Assembly: GCA_037176725.1 (NCBI GenBank)
Contig: JAZBRS010000020.1
Coordinates: 86,002,001-86,066,000, forward strand
DNA length: 64,000 bases
Direction of reading: 5' to 3'
Origin: Posidonia oceanica
Taxonomy: Eukaryota > Streptophyta > Magnoliopsida > Alismatales > Posidoniaceae
Shown here: positions 1-10,210 of the stretch, piece by piece
Layout: each line of letters opens with the position of its first letter
How positions within the stretch are numbered: position 1 is the stretch's first letter
Position numbers and translations under genes: made by a program
The notes under the pieces: model-generated
Told to the model about the DNA's origin: nothing
The model's database searches: none
Seen by the model: only the letters and a program-made list of their open reading frames with translations

Positions 1-274
1 GTTCTCTGTGAAACCCATTTTGACCTCCACAACCACTCCCAAAAATCCTAGAAAAACTCTAGGCAAATCCCTCCTAAAATCCTAGAAAAGCTCTAGGATA
101 GCATCTCCTGAACCCTAGGTTAGCACTTAAACCCTAGGTTAGCACAGGACACTCCCATGCACAAACAAACCCAAGCCCTTCTCCTTCTTTCTCTTCTGAT
201 TATTTTTTTCTCTCTCCTCATTATCCTTTTCTCTCTCCTCTTTATCCTCTCTCTCTTTCCTTCTTCTTTTCTTG

Positions 275-880
275 TTTTCCATGGGCCTAGCCCATTTCCT
301 CACCTCTCCTCTTCCTTCCTTCTATTTTATTTCTATTTTTTATTTTATTTTATTCCATCTTATTTGATTTTTAATCTCCCTTTTCCCTTTCTTTCCTCCT
401 TTCTTTCCTTCTTTCTTTCTTTCTTTTCTATTTTCCCATTTCTTTTTCTCTAAGGCCCAATGGGCCCAACTTTCCTTACTTCTTCCCCTTCCTACTTTCT
501 ATTTTATTCCTATTTTTATTTTATTTTATTCCATCTTATTTGATTTTTAATTTTCTTTTTCCCTTCCTCCTTTCTTTCCTTCTTTCTTTCTTTCTTTTCT
601 ATTTTCCCATTTCTTTTTCTCTAAGGCCCAATGGGCCCAACTTTCCTCACTTCTTCCTCTTCCTACTTTCTATTTTATTCCTATTTTTATTTTATTTTAT
701 TCCATCTTATTTGAATTTTAATTTCCTTTTTCCCTTCCTCCTTTCTTTCCCTCTTTCTTTCTTTCTTTTCTATTTTCCCATTTCTTTTTCTCTAAGGCCC
801 AATGGGCTCAGCTTTCCTCACTTCTTCCCCTTCCTACCTTCTATTTTATTCCTATTTTTATTTTATTTTATTCCATCTTA
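275..880 (+). repeat. 171-bp pyrimidine-rich tandem repeat, about 3.5 copies
   Basis: The marker CTCTAAGGCCCAATGGGC recurs at 448, 619 and 790, giving an exact 171-bp period. The units are T/C-rich with TTTCTTTC runs and a TTTTATTTTATTCCATC segment. It lies in the pyrimidine-rich part of the LTR, upstream of the GC-rich part. Long open frames here come from low complexity and are not genes. Confidence 0.9.
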
Positions 881-1973
881 TTGGTTTTTTTAATTTCCTT
901 TTTTCCTTCCCCCTTTCTTTCTTTCTTCCCTTCCTTATTTCCTTCTTTCTTTCTTCTCTCAACACCAAAGCCCGGCCCACTGCTTTTCTTTCTTCTTTTT
1001 TCTCCATTTCCTCCTCAGGCCCAGGCCTTCCTCTCCCTTCTTTCCCTTTCTCTCTTTTCTTTTTGATTTTTTCTCTCAGCCCGCACAAGCCCGGCCCATG
1101 CTCCCCTCCTTCCTCTCTTCTTCCTCCTTTCCCTCCTCATTTGCTCCGAACCCAGCACGCCTCCTCTACACTCACAGCCCCCTCACGAGCCCCTCTTGCA
1201 GCACACACTCTTCCCCCTGCCCACTTCACCTTTCGGCGTGTGCAGCCTCATAAGCCACACCCCTCGCCAGCCTCCCATCTCACTGCCACAGCTGCCAACC
1301 CACTGCCAACTCCTCTACAAATCCAATTCCAGCTCCTGCACAACCCGTGTCCACTCGAGTGGAGGTCGGAGAACAAAACCGATCCCCCCTCATCCCTTCC
1401 ACTGGTCAGCAACCAGAGAATTCACGCATAGAGCAAGAGAGCACCCATTAGCCTTCCCAGCACAGCCCAGAGCTCCCCAACCTTGCCTCCTCATGCACAG
1501 CTACTCCCTGCACCCCAAATTCCTCCACGACACTCACCGCACACCCATCTTCATCACCCAATTCCCAGATCACTCCCAAGCATCCACCAGATCACAGCAT
1601 CCACTACAAACACCTTCACCCAGTTTCTGTCCAAAAACATCTCCGAACCTCCAGCCCTCCAGCAACCACGCCAGCCCCCCAAACTTCTCCTCCATATTCA
1701 CCAAACCACCAGCAAACCAGAGGAACCCCCTGAACAACCGGAGAACCACCCGAGCCTGAGAGAGCCGGAACAGTTGCAGAAACCACCCAAAAACCCAAAA
1801 CCGGGTTCCAGTGCGCTAAGCTCATGCATGAACTGCTCTGAAGCTCCCCTGTGATGCCAGGAAGACGCTCCGATCGCCGCACAGTGCCCTCTGCCTCCGC
1901 AGCATCCCAGCCAACCGCCTGCAACCGCTGAAGACAAGTCGACGTTGTTTGAGGACTCTGGCACGCTCCAAGG

Positions 1974-2074
1974 GTAAGTAATCCCATATCCTTACTCAGT
2001 GCACGTTATTTATGCTTACTAGCTAGTTAGAATAGGATTTAGAGACTTAAACTAAGGTTTCGCCTCCGTCGCAG
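1974..2074 (+). other. Candidate small intron inside the E1 LTR
   Basis: GTAAGT at 1974 matches the plant 5' splice consensus. A pyrimidine-rich stretch ending CGTCGCAG at 2074 fits a 3' splice site, giving a 101-bp interval. Related LTRs have donor-like sequences in the same architectural position: CAG/GTAATGG at 10707 and 30904, and CAG/GTAAC at 21188. If the LTR is transcribed this could be a leader intron. There is no transcript evidence. Confidence 0.4.
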
Positions 2075-2444
2075 GGTCGTCTTCCCCGACGAGCCCCCGC
2101 AGCTCCGCCGGCGTCGCCCCACTGCTCTGGTCCTCCGCAGTTGCTCCGAAGCGTCCCCCGAGCATCACCAGAGTGCCAAGAGGCTGCTCCGCCCCTCCAC
2201 GCACCGTTGCAAGCCCTGCTTCGCCTGCTCGACCTCTGCAGCTCGCCGGAGCCACCGCCGTTTCGTCCCGCCGCTCCACTGCACCAAACAGCTCCAGAGC
2301 TTCCTTCGAGCTCCGCCTGACGTCTAGGAACACAGCTCGCCCCTCTCTAGACCTCACCGATCGCTCTAGACCTCCTCCCGTCCTCCTCCTTCTCTGCAAT
2401 AATTGTCTAGGTTGTCCGGGAGCTTCCGCCACCGCAGCACCTCC

Positions 2445-2573
2445 GCGACAGCATTGCTGCATTCGCCTGACCTCCAAGTTGCTTCCCAGACTCCGCCGCA
2501 GCAGCTCCGCGACAGCATTGCTGCATTCGCCTGACCTCCAAGTTGCTTCCCAGACTCCGCCGCAGCAGCTCCG
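2445..2573 (+). repeat. 64-bp direct duplication in the GC-rich part of the LTR
   Basis: GCGACAGCATTGCTGCATTC begins at 2445 and again at 2509. The two 64-bp units are nearly identical through CCGCAGCAGCTCCG. Confidence 0.9.
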
Positions 2574-2766
2574 CAGCTTCCAGCAGCCAGACCACCTCTA
2601 GCTTCACCTGTAGAAAACTGCTGCGCCGTCAGGATGCTCTGGGTACCGCCACTCGCTGCCGAAGCCTTCGGTGCACTCCCCCGGACCTGCTCCAACCTCT
2701 TGGACCCTCAGCCGCAGCCGCAGCCGCTAGCCGTCGGATCGCTGCCGCGCAGCCCTCCTTCTCTAG

Positions 2767-2806
2767 CTACAGCGCTGCAGTGTCGAAAGACACTGTAGCG
2801 CTGTAG
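2767..2806 (+). promoter_or_regulatory. 18-bp stem hairpin with GAAA loop at the LTR GC-to-AT transition
   Basis: The left arm CTACAGCGCTGCAGTGTC (2767-2784) pairs with GACACTGTAGCGCTGTAG (2789-2806) with one G-T mismatch, around a GAAA loop. ATAAAGTTTTAATTT follows at once. The motif ACTGTAG recurs at the same transition in five other LTR copies. The function is unknown; initiation, RNA processing or RNA structure are all possible. Confidence 0.6.
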
Positions 2807-2839
2807 TGTTATAAAGTTTTAATTTAATGTTGGTTCGGT

Positions 2840-4260
2840 GTATTATCATGTTTTGCTTTAGTTTATTTTATTTGCATATAGGTCTAGCTGTGGTTTAAGT
2901 TTGATTTAAATTCTGATTTAAATCTTATTGCATTGAAGTCTGGTCCAGCATTTATCTTTATTTGCATGAAGGTCCCCCATGCATTCATTTAATTCATTTA
3001 AATGTTAGTTTTAATGCATGCATTGCATTTTAGTCCCTGAGTTTGTTTAAATTGCATTGCAGTCCTGGTTTGGTTTGAAAATCATTTAAATGGCATTTTA
3101 AATCATATTGCATTGAAATAAAGCACTGCATGTTTTTAAATTTGCAAGTTAGTCCATCTGCAGTATCAGCATTTCATTTAATGTGCATATTTGCCATATT
3201 GCATTGCTTTTTTTATCTTGAGTTTTGTTTTTATTGCATTTTAGTCCAGAGCATGCATTCACAGTGTTTAAAAATTACATTTTACCTTATTGCATTGCAT
3301 TTCTTGCCCTGCATTTTGTTACATTTGCATTTCAGTCCACTGTTGGTTTACATTTCATTTAATGTTGCATTTAAACTATATTACATTGCATAAAAATACA
3401 GCATGCTTGCATATTTGCATTTCAGTCCATCTGCATGGTTTGAAAATTCATTAAAATGCATTTAAAATCATATTGCATTGAAATAAAGTACTTCATGTTT
3501 CCAGATTTACTTTTCAGTCCTTGCATCAATTGAAATATCATTTAATCATGCATTTAAACTATATTGCATTGCAAAAAAACCCAAAAAGATAGTTTAATTG
3601 CATTTCAGTCCTCCATCAGTTCATGCATATCATTTAAATGCCATGTTTACCTTATTGCATTGCATCAAAAAATCTGAAAAATACTTTAATTGCATCTAAG
3701 TCCATCAGATTGCATATCATGCATTTAATTCCTATTTTAAACCTTATTGCATTGCATAAAAACCCATAAAAATTTTGAAATTGCAAGTCAGTCCATTTTG
3801 CATACATGCATCATTTAAATGGCATTTTTTAACCATATTGCATTGCACTAAAGCCCACTAATTTTCTGAAATTGCATGTCAGTTCTTATTTTTCAGTTTT
3901 TGCATGCTTGCTTGCTTTCCATGCATTGCACTTAAGTCCCATATGTTTTTAAAATTGCATTTAGGTCATTTCTTGCATTTTTGCATGCATATCCTGCTGT
4001 TAACCCTGCATTCTCTCCATGCACTGTTGAATTAGCATTCCTGCATGCATCCACCCTATTTCTACACACACTTAGGGAAGTTTTACACATAGGCCCTTGT
4101 AGTTTTCCAAAACTGCACATAGGTCCCTACACTTGCACCCCTGTATGCATAGCATCCCCATATCATTGCACATGTCCCCATGCATTCATTTGGGCATTGT
4201 TAGCCTTCTAACATGTAAGCCACCCAGCATTGTACGCATTTAGGGGCTAATTGCACTTAG
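2840..4260 (+). repeat. AT-rich degenerate GCATT / TAGTCC repeats of the LTR
   Basis: About 1.4 kb is built from variants of 'ATTGCATTGCA ... TTTTAGTCC ... CATTTAA' spaced roughly 50-70 bp apart. The same composition fills the LTR segments at 11040-12300, 21530-22900, 31400-32340 and 40010-41060, and, reversed, 58000-58930. No coding potential is credible. Confidence 0.8.
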
Positions 4261-4479
4261 ACCCCTGCCTGGCTCACTTTTGCTGACCCTTGAGCCTTCT
4301 GACTTGTAATCTGAATAACTTTTGATCAGACCGTTGGATCTTTACGATCTAACTATCCAAGTCTTCCCGGTTGAATGATCTTTCATTTAAACCAAAGTTA
4401 TCTCAGATCAGGTCTTAGATTCTCAGGATAAGCCCATCTGAAGCACTGCATAGCATTCATTGCATCCCCCTTTGCATGG

Positions 4480-5240
4480 CATGCATTGTTTTGCGTGCAT
4501 GCATCTGTTTTGCATTGCGTTTGCATCGTTTTGCGTGCATGCATCTGCTTTGCATGGAATGCATTGTTTTGCGTGCATGCATCTATTTTGCATCGCATTT
4601 GCATCGTTTTGCGTACATGCATCTGTTTTGCATCGCATTTGCCTTGTTTTGCGTGCATGCATCTGTTTTCTTTCACTTTTGCATCGTTTTGCATGCCTAC
4701 CTTGCTTTCTTTTGCATTTTGCATCGTTTTGCGTGTCGCTTTGCTTTTCTTTGCTTATCACTTGCATTTTCGCATCGTTTTGCGTGCCAGCCTTGTTTTC
4801 TTTTGTATCTTGCATCGTTTTGCGTGCCCACTTTGCTTTTCTTTACTTATCGCCTTCTTCTACATCGTTTTGCATGCCCACTTTGCTTTTCTTTGCTTAT
4901 CGCCTGCTTCTGCATCATTTTGTGTGCCCGCTTTGCTTTTCTTTGCTTATTACCTACTTATGCATCGTTTTACGTGCCCACTTTGCTTTTCTTTGCTTAT
5001 CGCCTGCATCTGCACCGTTTTGCGTGTCTGCTTTGCTTTTCTTTTCTTATCGCCTGCATCTGCATCGTTTTGTGTGCCCGCTTTGCTTTTCTTTGCTTAT
5101 CACCTGCTTTTGCACTGTTTTGCGTGTCCACATGCATTTTCTCCTGCATTGCACCGTTTTCCGCACCAGCTTTCGTTTTCCCCTTGCATGTCGCTTGCAT
5201 TGCATTGTTTATCGCAGTTTTGTTTTATCACCTGCATATG
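4480..5240 (+). repeat. GTTTTGCGTGC tandem array of the E1 LTR
   Basis: The first part repeats at about 40 bp: GTTTTGCGTGCATGC-type cores start at 4488, 4528, 4566, 4606 and 4646. The unit then lengthens to about 59 bp with CCCGCTTTGCTTTTCTTTGC. The array has no stop codon in any of the three + frames over more than 700 bp, so it mimics three overlapping genes of about 260 codons. The Cys/Phe/His-rich translations are repeat artefacts unless shown otherwise. Confidence 0.85.
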
Positions 5241-5861
5241 CATTAGGGCAATGATGCTTACTGCCTAGGAGTTCTCACGAACCAGGGTTCGTCCGGTTCG
5301 GAACACTAGCAATGTTGCTGAGCACATAGCTTACACGTTTAATTCCCTGCATGCATTTCAGCACTCAGAGCACACATTAGAGCATGCATTCAGACATGCA
5401 CTGCATTTAGGCATTAGGCAAGCATTTCCCTGCATTTGCGAGCAAGATAGCCTAAGAAAGAGCGATTCTCGGACGTATCGGGGGTGCCTAACACCTTCCT
5501 TGTGCGTAATAGGAGTCCTTGCCCTTTCTCTTGGCCCGCAATGACCATTCCTTCATCCTAGGCACAAGTCATAGCATAGCATAGCATAGCATCGCATCGT
5601 GTTGCATCTCATCTCTTTGCATCCCTTTTGCTTTCAGTTTTGCATGTCTTTTCATGCATTACTCTCGCTTTTCCTTGTCTCCCAATCTAATAGACATGGT
5701 GGCAACTCTGATTTGTCTTATCATTTCTTTTTTCTCTTTTTGTCAGCATTTCCGAGTCAAGTTTCCTTCCTCGGATTCTGCCGCATATAGTGACCCTAAT
5801 GTCAATCGGTGCACCTAAGCTTTGGCATCGAGCATGGATTTGATATTTCAGGATTACTACA

Positions 5862-6940
5862 CCCTTTGTCGAGGAATCTAGTGACATAATCATCAAGGGG
5901 GCGCAGCCAGTGATTGGAGCCTTGATATCCATCCAACCAGTCACTAGTCTTGCATCGCTGATTAGATTTGGCGCCTGCCTGGAAGGCACGCTGCGAAGTG
6001 GGCATTTCCCCGCACTTGCTGCAATAGCTGGGTAGATCGACAACAACTCCAGCAACAATCGCCGCGGCGGCACCCGCAATAGAGACTCAGCTCCCAACTA
6101 CTCTGAACAGCATGCCGTCGCTTACCTCCCGTAGAGCCTGCCATTGCAACGAGTCAATCAGACTCTTTTCCGCTAGAGTATGCACATAGTTTTGCACACA
6201 CTGCCACCATCGAGCCCGTGCATCATGTCACACCCGCTCGGCAAGGACTCCAATCAGGGCAAAGATGACCTCGTCGAGTTGAGAGTGCTTACACCCCTTT
6301 GGCCAAACCAGTGAGTGTTATCTTCCCCCAGGTTGAGTAACACTTGAGACTCCTGGCTATCCGTCCATCACCGAATCCCCCTCTACGGTGGCATAACATG
6401 TATCAGTTCTGTAGTTTCCATTGGGCCATGGGGCATTCGACGGATAACTGCTTCACTTTACGGGATGCCGTCCAGGGCCTGATCGACCGCAAGGCCATTA
6501 GTGTTGTCGCGCAGGAGGTAGCACATACACCGACACCTGCACACGCACTTGCACCAGTACTTGGACAACTTAGTGTAGCCGACCCTTCCTCTTCCGAGCT
6601 TGCAGGCTATGAAGATGTCGGAACCTCGGGGGTCTTTTCCCTCACTCCAGTCTTCTCTGAGTCCAGCTCTGCCCTGATGGATCCTTTTGATCTCATCAGC
6701 GCAATCTCCTCTGCTCACCTTTCCCAGTTCGCTAGGGGGACGCTCGGAGGCGCAACGGCAGCACCAACAAGTCCGATCGCAGCACCATCCAGGTCTGTAT
6801 CTCCTTCAACCCTAGCAGCTCCAATGCTCCCCGCACTGCCATCAGCAGCTCCAGCAACCCTAGTGCTCCCCGCACTGCCGACAGCAGACCCCGCCGACAG
6901 CACCAACAACGTAGGAGCGGACCCAACATCTCCATCCTGA
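5862..6940 (+). pseudogene. gag: Truncated Gag of E1 (C-terminal half)
   Basis: Reading starts abruptly at the LTR border. It matches the middle of the E3 Gag (the GAQPVIGAL...SIQPVTSLASLIR segment at about 5919-5975 aligns with 44910-44970) and of the E2 Gag, followed by an Asn/Ser/Arg-rich linker. A TAG near 6031 and later breaks disrupt it. From about 6344 an open frame covers the knuckle FCSFHWAMGHSTDNC (CX2HX4HX4C), a Ser/Pro/Ala-rich tail and a TGA at 6938-6940. Gag would form the retrotransposon particle and bind RNA. The N-terminal half and all of pol are missing, so this is a gag remnant of a non-autonomous or deleted element. Confidence 0.8.
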
Positions 6941-8948
6941 GGTTGCTGACAGGTACGTCCCTCTTACTTTCTCCTTTACTTCTTGCTTTGTCTTTTCGTT
7001 TTTTTTTTGTTTTGTTTTGCGTTTTCTCACCATGTCAGAAAACCCATAAAAATACAAAACCAATGAAAAATCCAAAAAAAAACATGCATTCGTTCCCTTG
7101 CATGCACATATCCCTTCCTGCATGCACATGTCATTTCCTGCATCCTGTAAAAGACAAAAACATCAAAAAAATCAAAAAATCAAGAAACAATGGAAAAACA
7201 TGCTTTCCTTTCCTCTGGTTTTCCCTTTGTTATGTTTTCTTAAAACGGAAAAGTCATTAAAAATACAAAACACATGGAAAAATCCAAAAACATGCTTGTT
7301 CCCTTCCTAAAATACAAAAAACCCAGAAAAGCCTGGCTTTGGACAAACAAGCAGTGCCGAGAGGATGTCAAGCATCGACAATCCCAGTTAGGTCTCACCC
7401 GAGCAGCGCCATTTCTTGCATGTGGCTACAGAGTGAGACTTAGAGTAGAATAGAGAATCTCGCTGAGTGCGAAACTCCAAGAGCGAGATCTATCCAATCA
7501 AGAGAGTCCACTAGACATGGAGAGGACCAAAGCAGAGCAAAGCATAGCCAGAGGCTGCCTATACACATTGCAAAGGCTGAAGGTGTGCGCCGACTAGCCG
7601 AACTCTTAACGCCTCATCAGGGACCGCTACCCCAAGAGGGCGAGGACATGCATATCCAAAGGAATAGAGATCATGTGAGCAAAAGAAATATGATAACAAG
7701 ATATGCATGCTGGGCATTAAAGAAAAATGAAAAAAGAAGTCGAAGAAAGAAGACGCCCATGAGAGGAGTGACTCGGACAAGCATCGAAGCCCCCTCAACT
7801 TTCAACTCCAAGCACCACATTGTCAACTACACGGGAAACATTATCGGGAAGACCTGGCCCCACCCACCGAGCGCAGCAGCATGCTCCAACCCCTTGTGCA
7901 AAAAAACTCTACCTCCCTGGCAGGCTAGATGCAACTCCAGCCACTCATGAGGGGAAAAGAAATATCATTCCGAGAGCGTTAAAAGTGGTAGTCAGTCCCT
8001 GAGGATTTAAGACGGAGGCTGTGAAGCTACATCCGACACTTCTATTACCCACATGCAGCCAAAGGCTATGTTTTGCAAAGCTGAGGTCTCATCCCGAACC
8101 AAGAGTGAGAATGAGAGCCACAACCACAACTCGGCATGGCGTTGCTCGAGGATCGAGAACTCCTGAGTCAGGAAGTGCAGAAGCATCCTCTCGCCAATCA
8201 GCTGCTTTGAATCCTAAGCCACAAAAACATACATGCATAATAATCTACCTTCCCTTCTCCCTGTTTTCGAAAATCCGAGTCAAGGACGAGCACTTTTGCC
8301 TGACCTCACTTAGAGGCTCTGTGCTTTTTAATAGTTTTGGCCCCCCACCACGTTGGGAGGTCTGTGATGATCGACATGTCCATTGTTTGTCACCCCATGA
8401 CGCTACACCGCATGCCCACTCTGAGATCATTGCACACCCACCACGATGAGTCCTTGTTTTTCCTTCTTGTATCCCTCGCACTTTCCTTGCATTTGCATCG
8501 CATCTACCCATTGCATTCCCCATCGGCATTGCACATTGCACGATGAGCCCCTACATCCATCTCATGCATTGGGCTGGCAGCCCTAACTATCCGGCGATGA
8601 GTCCGTTAACTTATCATCGGGCTGGTATCCCTAACTACTCGGCTGGCAAACACGTTAGTTTTGTCTCCACTTTGCATTTCGATGCCAAGGGCGCTTCGGC
8701 TGTCTCCTGATATCTCCATCGATACTTGGGACATCTTTATTTGGCTGTCCTCTGGTATCACATTTCCATCTGCATTGGGCTAACACTCCTAACTATTACG
8801 GGAACGTCTACGGACCTCTACCACACCTTTGGGTATCGGCATTCCCTTTGCATTTGTGGTTACAAGTCATCCCACTTGTGATCACCTTTCCAGCCTGATA
8901 GACTCGCTGGCCTGTCACCACCTTCGATGCCAAGGGCGCTTCGGCTGT

Positions 8949-8976
8949 CCCCTGGTATCATTCCTGATACCAGGGG
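8949..8976 (+). other. Perfect 12-bp inverted repeat in the 3' region of E1
   Basis: CCCCTGGTATCA (8949-8960) and its exact complement TGATACCAGGGG (8965-8976) flank a 4-base loop. The same hairpin occurs in E3 (55188-55215) and, with one mismatch, in E5 (63666-63692). Confidence 0.85.
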
Positions 8977-9107
8977 CATCTCTTTTTGCTGCCCTTTGAT
9001 ATCACCTCACCCTTAATAGGCTGACAATCCCCTACTGTCGCTAGACGATCTACGGACCTCCGCCGCACCTTCCGGTTCGGTATCCCACCACTCTCCACCC
9101 TCATCAG

Positions 9108-9345
9108 GGCCGATACTCCCCAACTATCTGGTGATGAGTCCGTTAACTCCTTGCGGGCCCATACTCCCCAACTATTTGGTGATGAGTCCGTCAACTCCTC
9201 ACGGGCTGATAGCCCTAACTATCCGGTGATGAGTCCGTCAACTTCTTGCGGGCTGATAGCCCCAACTATCCGGTGATGAGTCCGTTAACTCCTCGCAGGG
9301 CTGATGATACGCAACTATCCGGCGATAGGTCCGCCAACTTATCAC
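9108..9345 (+). repeat. 48-bp tandem repeat, 5 copies, E1 3' region
   Basis: Units beginning GGGCCGATACTCC or GGGCTGATAGCCC start near 9108, 9156, 9204, 9251 and 9299. Each holds CTATCCGGTGATGAGTCCGT followed by CAACTCCT. Single or partial units also lie at 8573-8660, 14640-14800, 15140-15350 (reversed) and 63450-63540. Confidence 0.85.
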
Positions 9346-9469
9346 TCCTTCGTCATAGTGTAATAGCATTCTGTTGCATAGCATTAGCATCTCATTGCTT
9401 GTCATCATGTACCTTCCTTGTGCTCTTAGTAGAGTCAGTCCTAGAACTGCATCTCATCATCACACGGAC

Positions 9470-9885
9470 ATCGCACGCTTAGGAATCGAACCCCAGGTTC
9501 ACACATTGCTTAAAGTAACATCCTCAGCACCCGCAGCTCTGTGAAGCTTGCCCGCTTTGGATGATACTCGCAGTGGAGCGCGGCCAGGATCGTTTTCTCG
9601 ATTTCGCGTGCCCGACGTCACACTGTATATACACTGCATTTCACTGCATAACATCCCATAACATTGCATTCTCGTTGCGCTGCTACTCCTCTGTAGTCAT
9701 TACCCCAATTTCCGCATTCCGCTATCCCGAACATGGCATACTTAGGAATCGAACCCTTGGTTTGCGCATTGGTTAAAGTGACATCCTTAGCACCCGCAAC
9801 TCTGTGAAGCTTGCCTGCTCAGTATGACACCTGCGGTAGTGCTCGGCCCAGGATCGCATCCTTGGCATTACATGCCCACCAACGC
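9470..9885 (+). repeat. 263-bp spaced direct duplication with tRNA B-box-like motif (E1)
   Basis: AGGAATCGAACC is at 9481 and again at 9744. It is followed in both by similar CATCCT.AGCACCCGCA.CTCTGTGAAGC stretches. The complement GGTTCGATTCCT resembles a pol III B box, but no full tRNA can be folded around it. E2 has the same pair near 14247 and 14510, and E5 has a 186-bp version near 63085 and 63271. Confidence 0.7.
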
Positions 9886-10210
9886 ATGCACATCCATAGC
9901 ATTTTACTTCCAGTACTTTACTTTCAGCCTTTACTTTCTGCAGCAGCACTGCCTTCGTCTTAAGCAAAGCTTGTGAATGGCACACCCGCATTTGAGCTGT
10001 GCACCGCTCAGCGCACTCGGTCGACTAGCCTTCCTGTATTGCCCAGTGACCTTTTGCAATGCATTGAATTTTTCCGCCACACCACGTGCATGCATCACCC
10101 GCTTTCCCCCTAGTGGAGCACAGTGCAATGAGCATTAGTGTAAGCATCGCATTAGCGTAAGCATCACATCAGCATCTGCATTACGGCAACGAGTCATGAT
10201 TTTCGGTGTA

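Larger units (their letters stand above)
1..5861 (+). mobile_element. Long LTR of Tat/Ogre-type element E1 (left end not in window or degenerate)
   Basis: The order of blocks is the same as in the other long LTRs here: AAACCCTAG-rich start, pyrimidine tract, GC-rich part, an ACTGTAG hairpin, AT-rich GCATT/TAGTCC repeats, a GTTTTGCGTGC array, a conserved block (GTTCTCACGAACCAGG, near 5269) and a block reading GGGGTGCCTAACACCTTCC near 5480. The right end GGATTACTACA at 5861 matches the LTR end of E5 (complement at 63842), which continues into a primer-binding site. Here the next base is already gag. The first bases only loosely resemble the TGTAGACACCCC start of the family, so the true left border is uncertain. 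Orientation and family are firm; the left edge is not. Confidence 0.8.
6941..10210 (+). other. Non-coding 3' internal region of E1
   Basis: No pol domain is detectable. Thirteen bases after the gag stop there is a donor-like GACAG/GTACGT (6953), then an A-rich zone with AAAAACCCATAAAAATAC-type motifs (7020-7320). The whole stretch aligns in opposite orientation with E2 (about 13750-16866). For example, CCCTGGCAGGCTAGATGCAA near 7915 has its complement near 15920. It contains a CCCCTGGTATCA hairpin (8949-8976), a 48-bp repeat and a 263-bp duplication. Homology to E2 stops near 10210, before any PPT or LTR start. Confidence 0.7.

Noticed and set aside
157..1431. Several overlapping open frames rich in Phe, Leu and Ser
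   Set aside because: They lie in pyrimidine-rich 171-bp repeats of an LTR; the composition alone explains the lack of stops.
4460..5268. Three overlapping + frames of 256-264 codons
   Set aside because: All three frames are open because a tandem unit lacks stops. The translations are shifted versions of the same repeat with no domain.
9108..9345. GGTGATGAGTCCGT resembling the hammerhead ribozyme core CTGATGAGTCCGT
   Set aside because: The first core base differs and no GAAAC segment or paired stems follow in any unit, so the catalytic core is incomplete.
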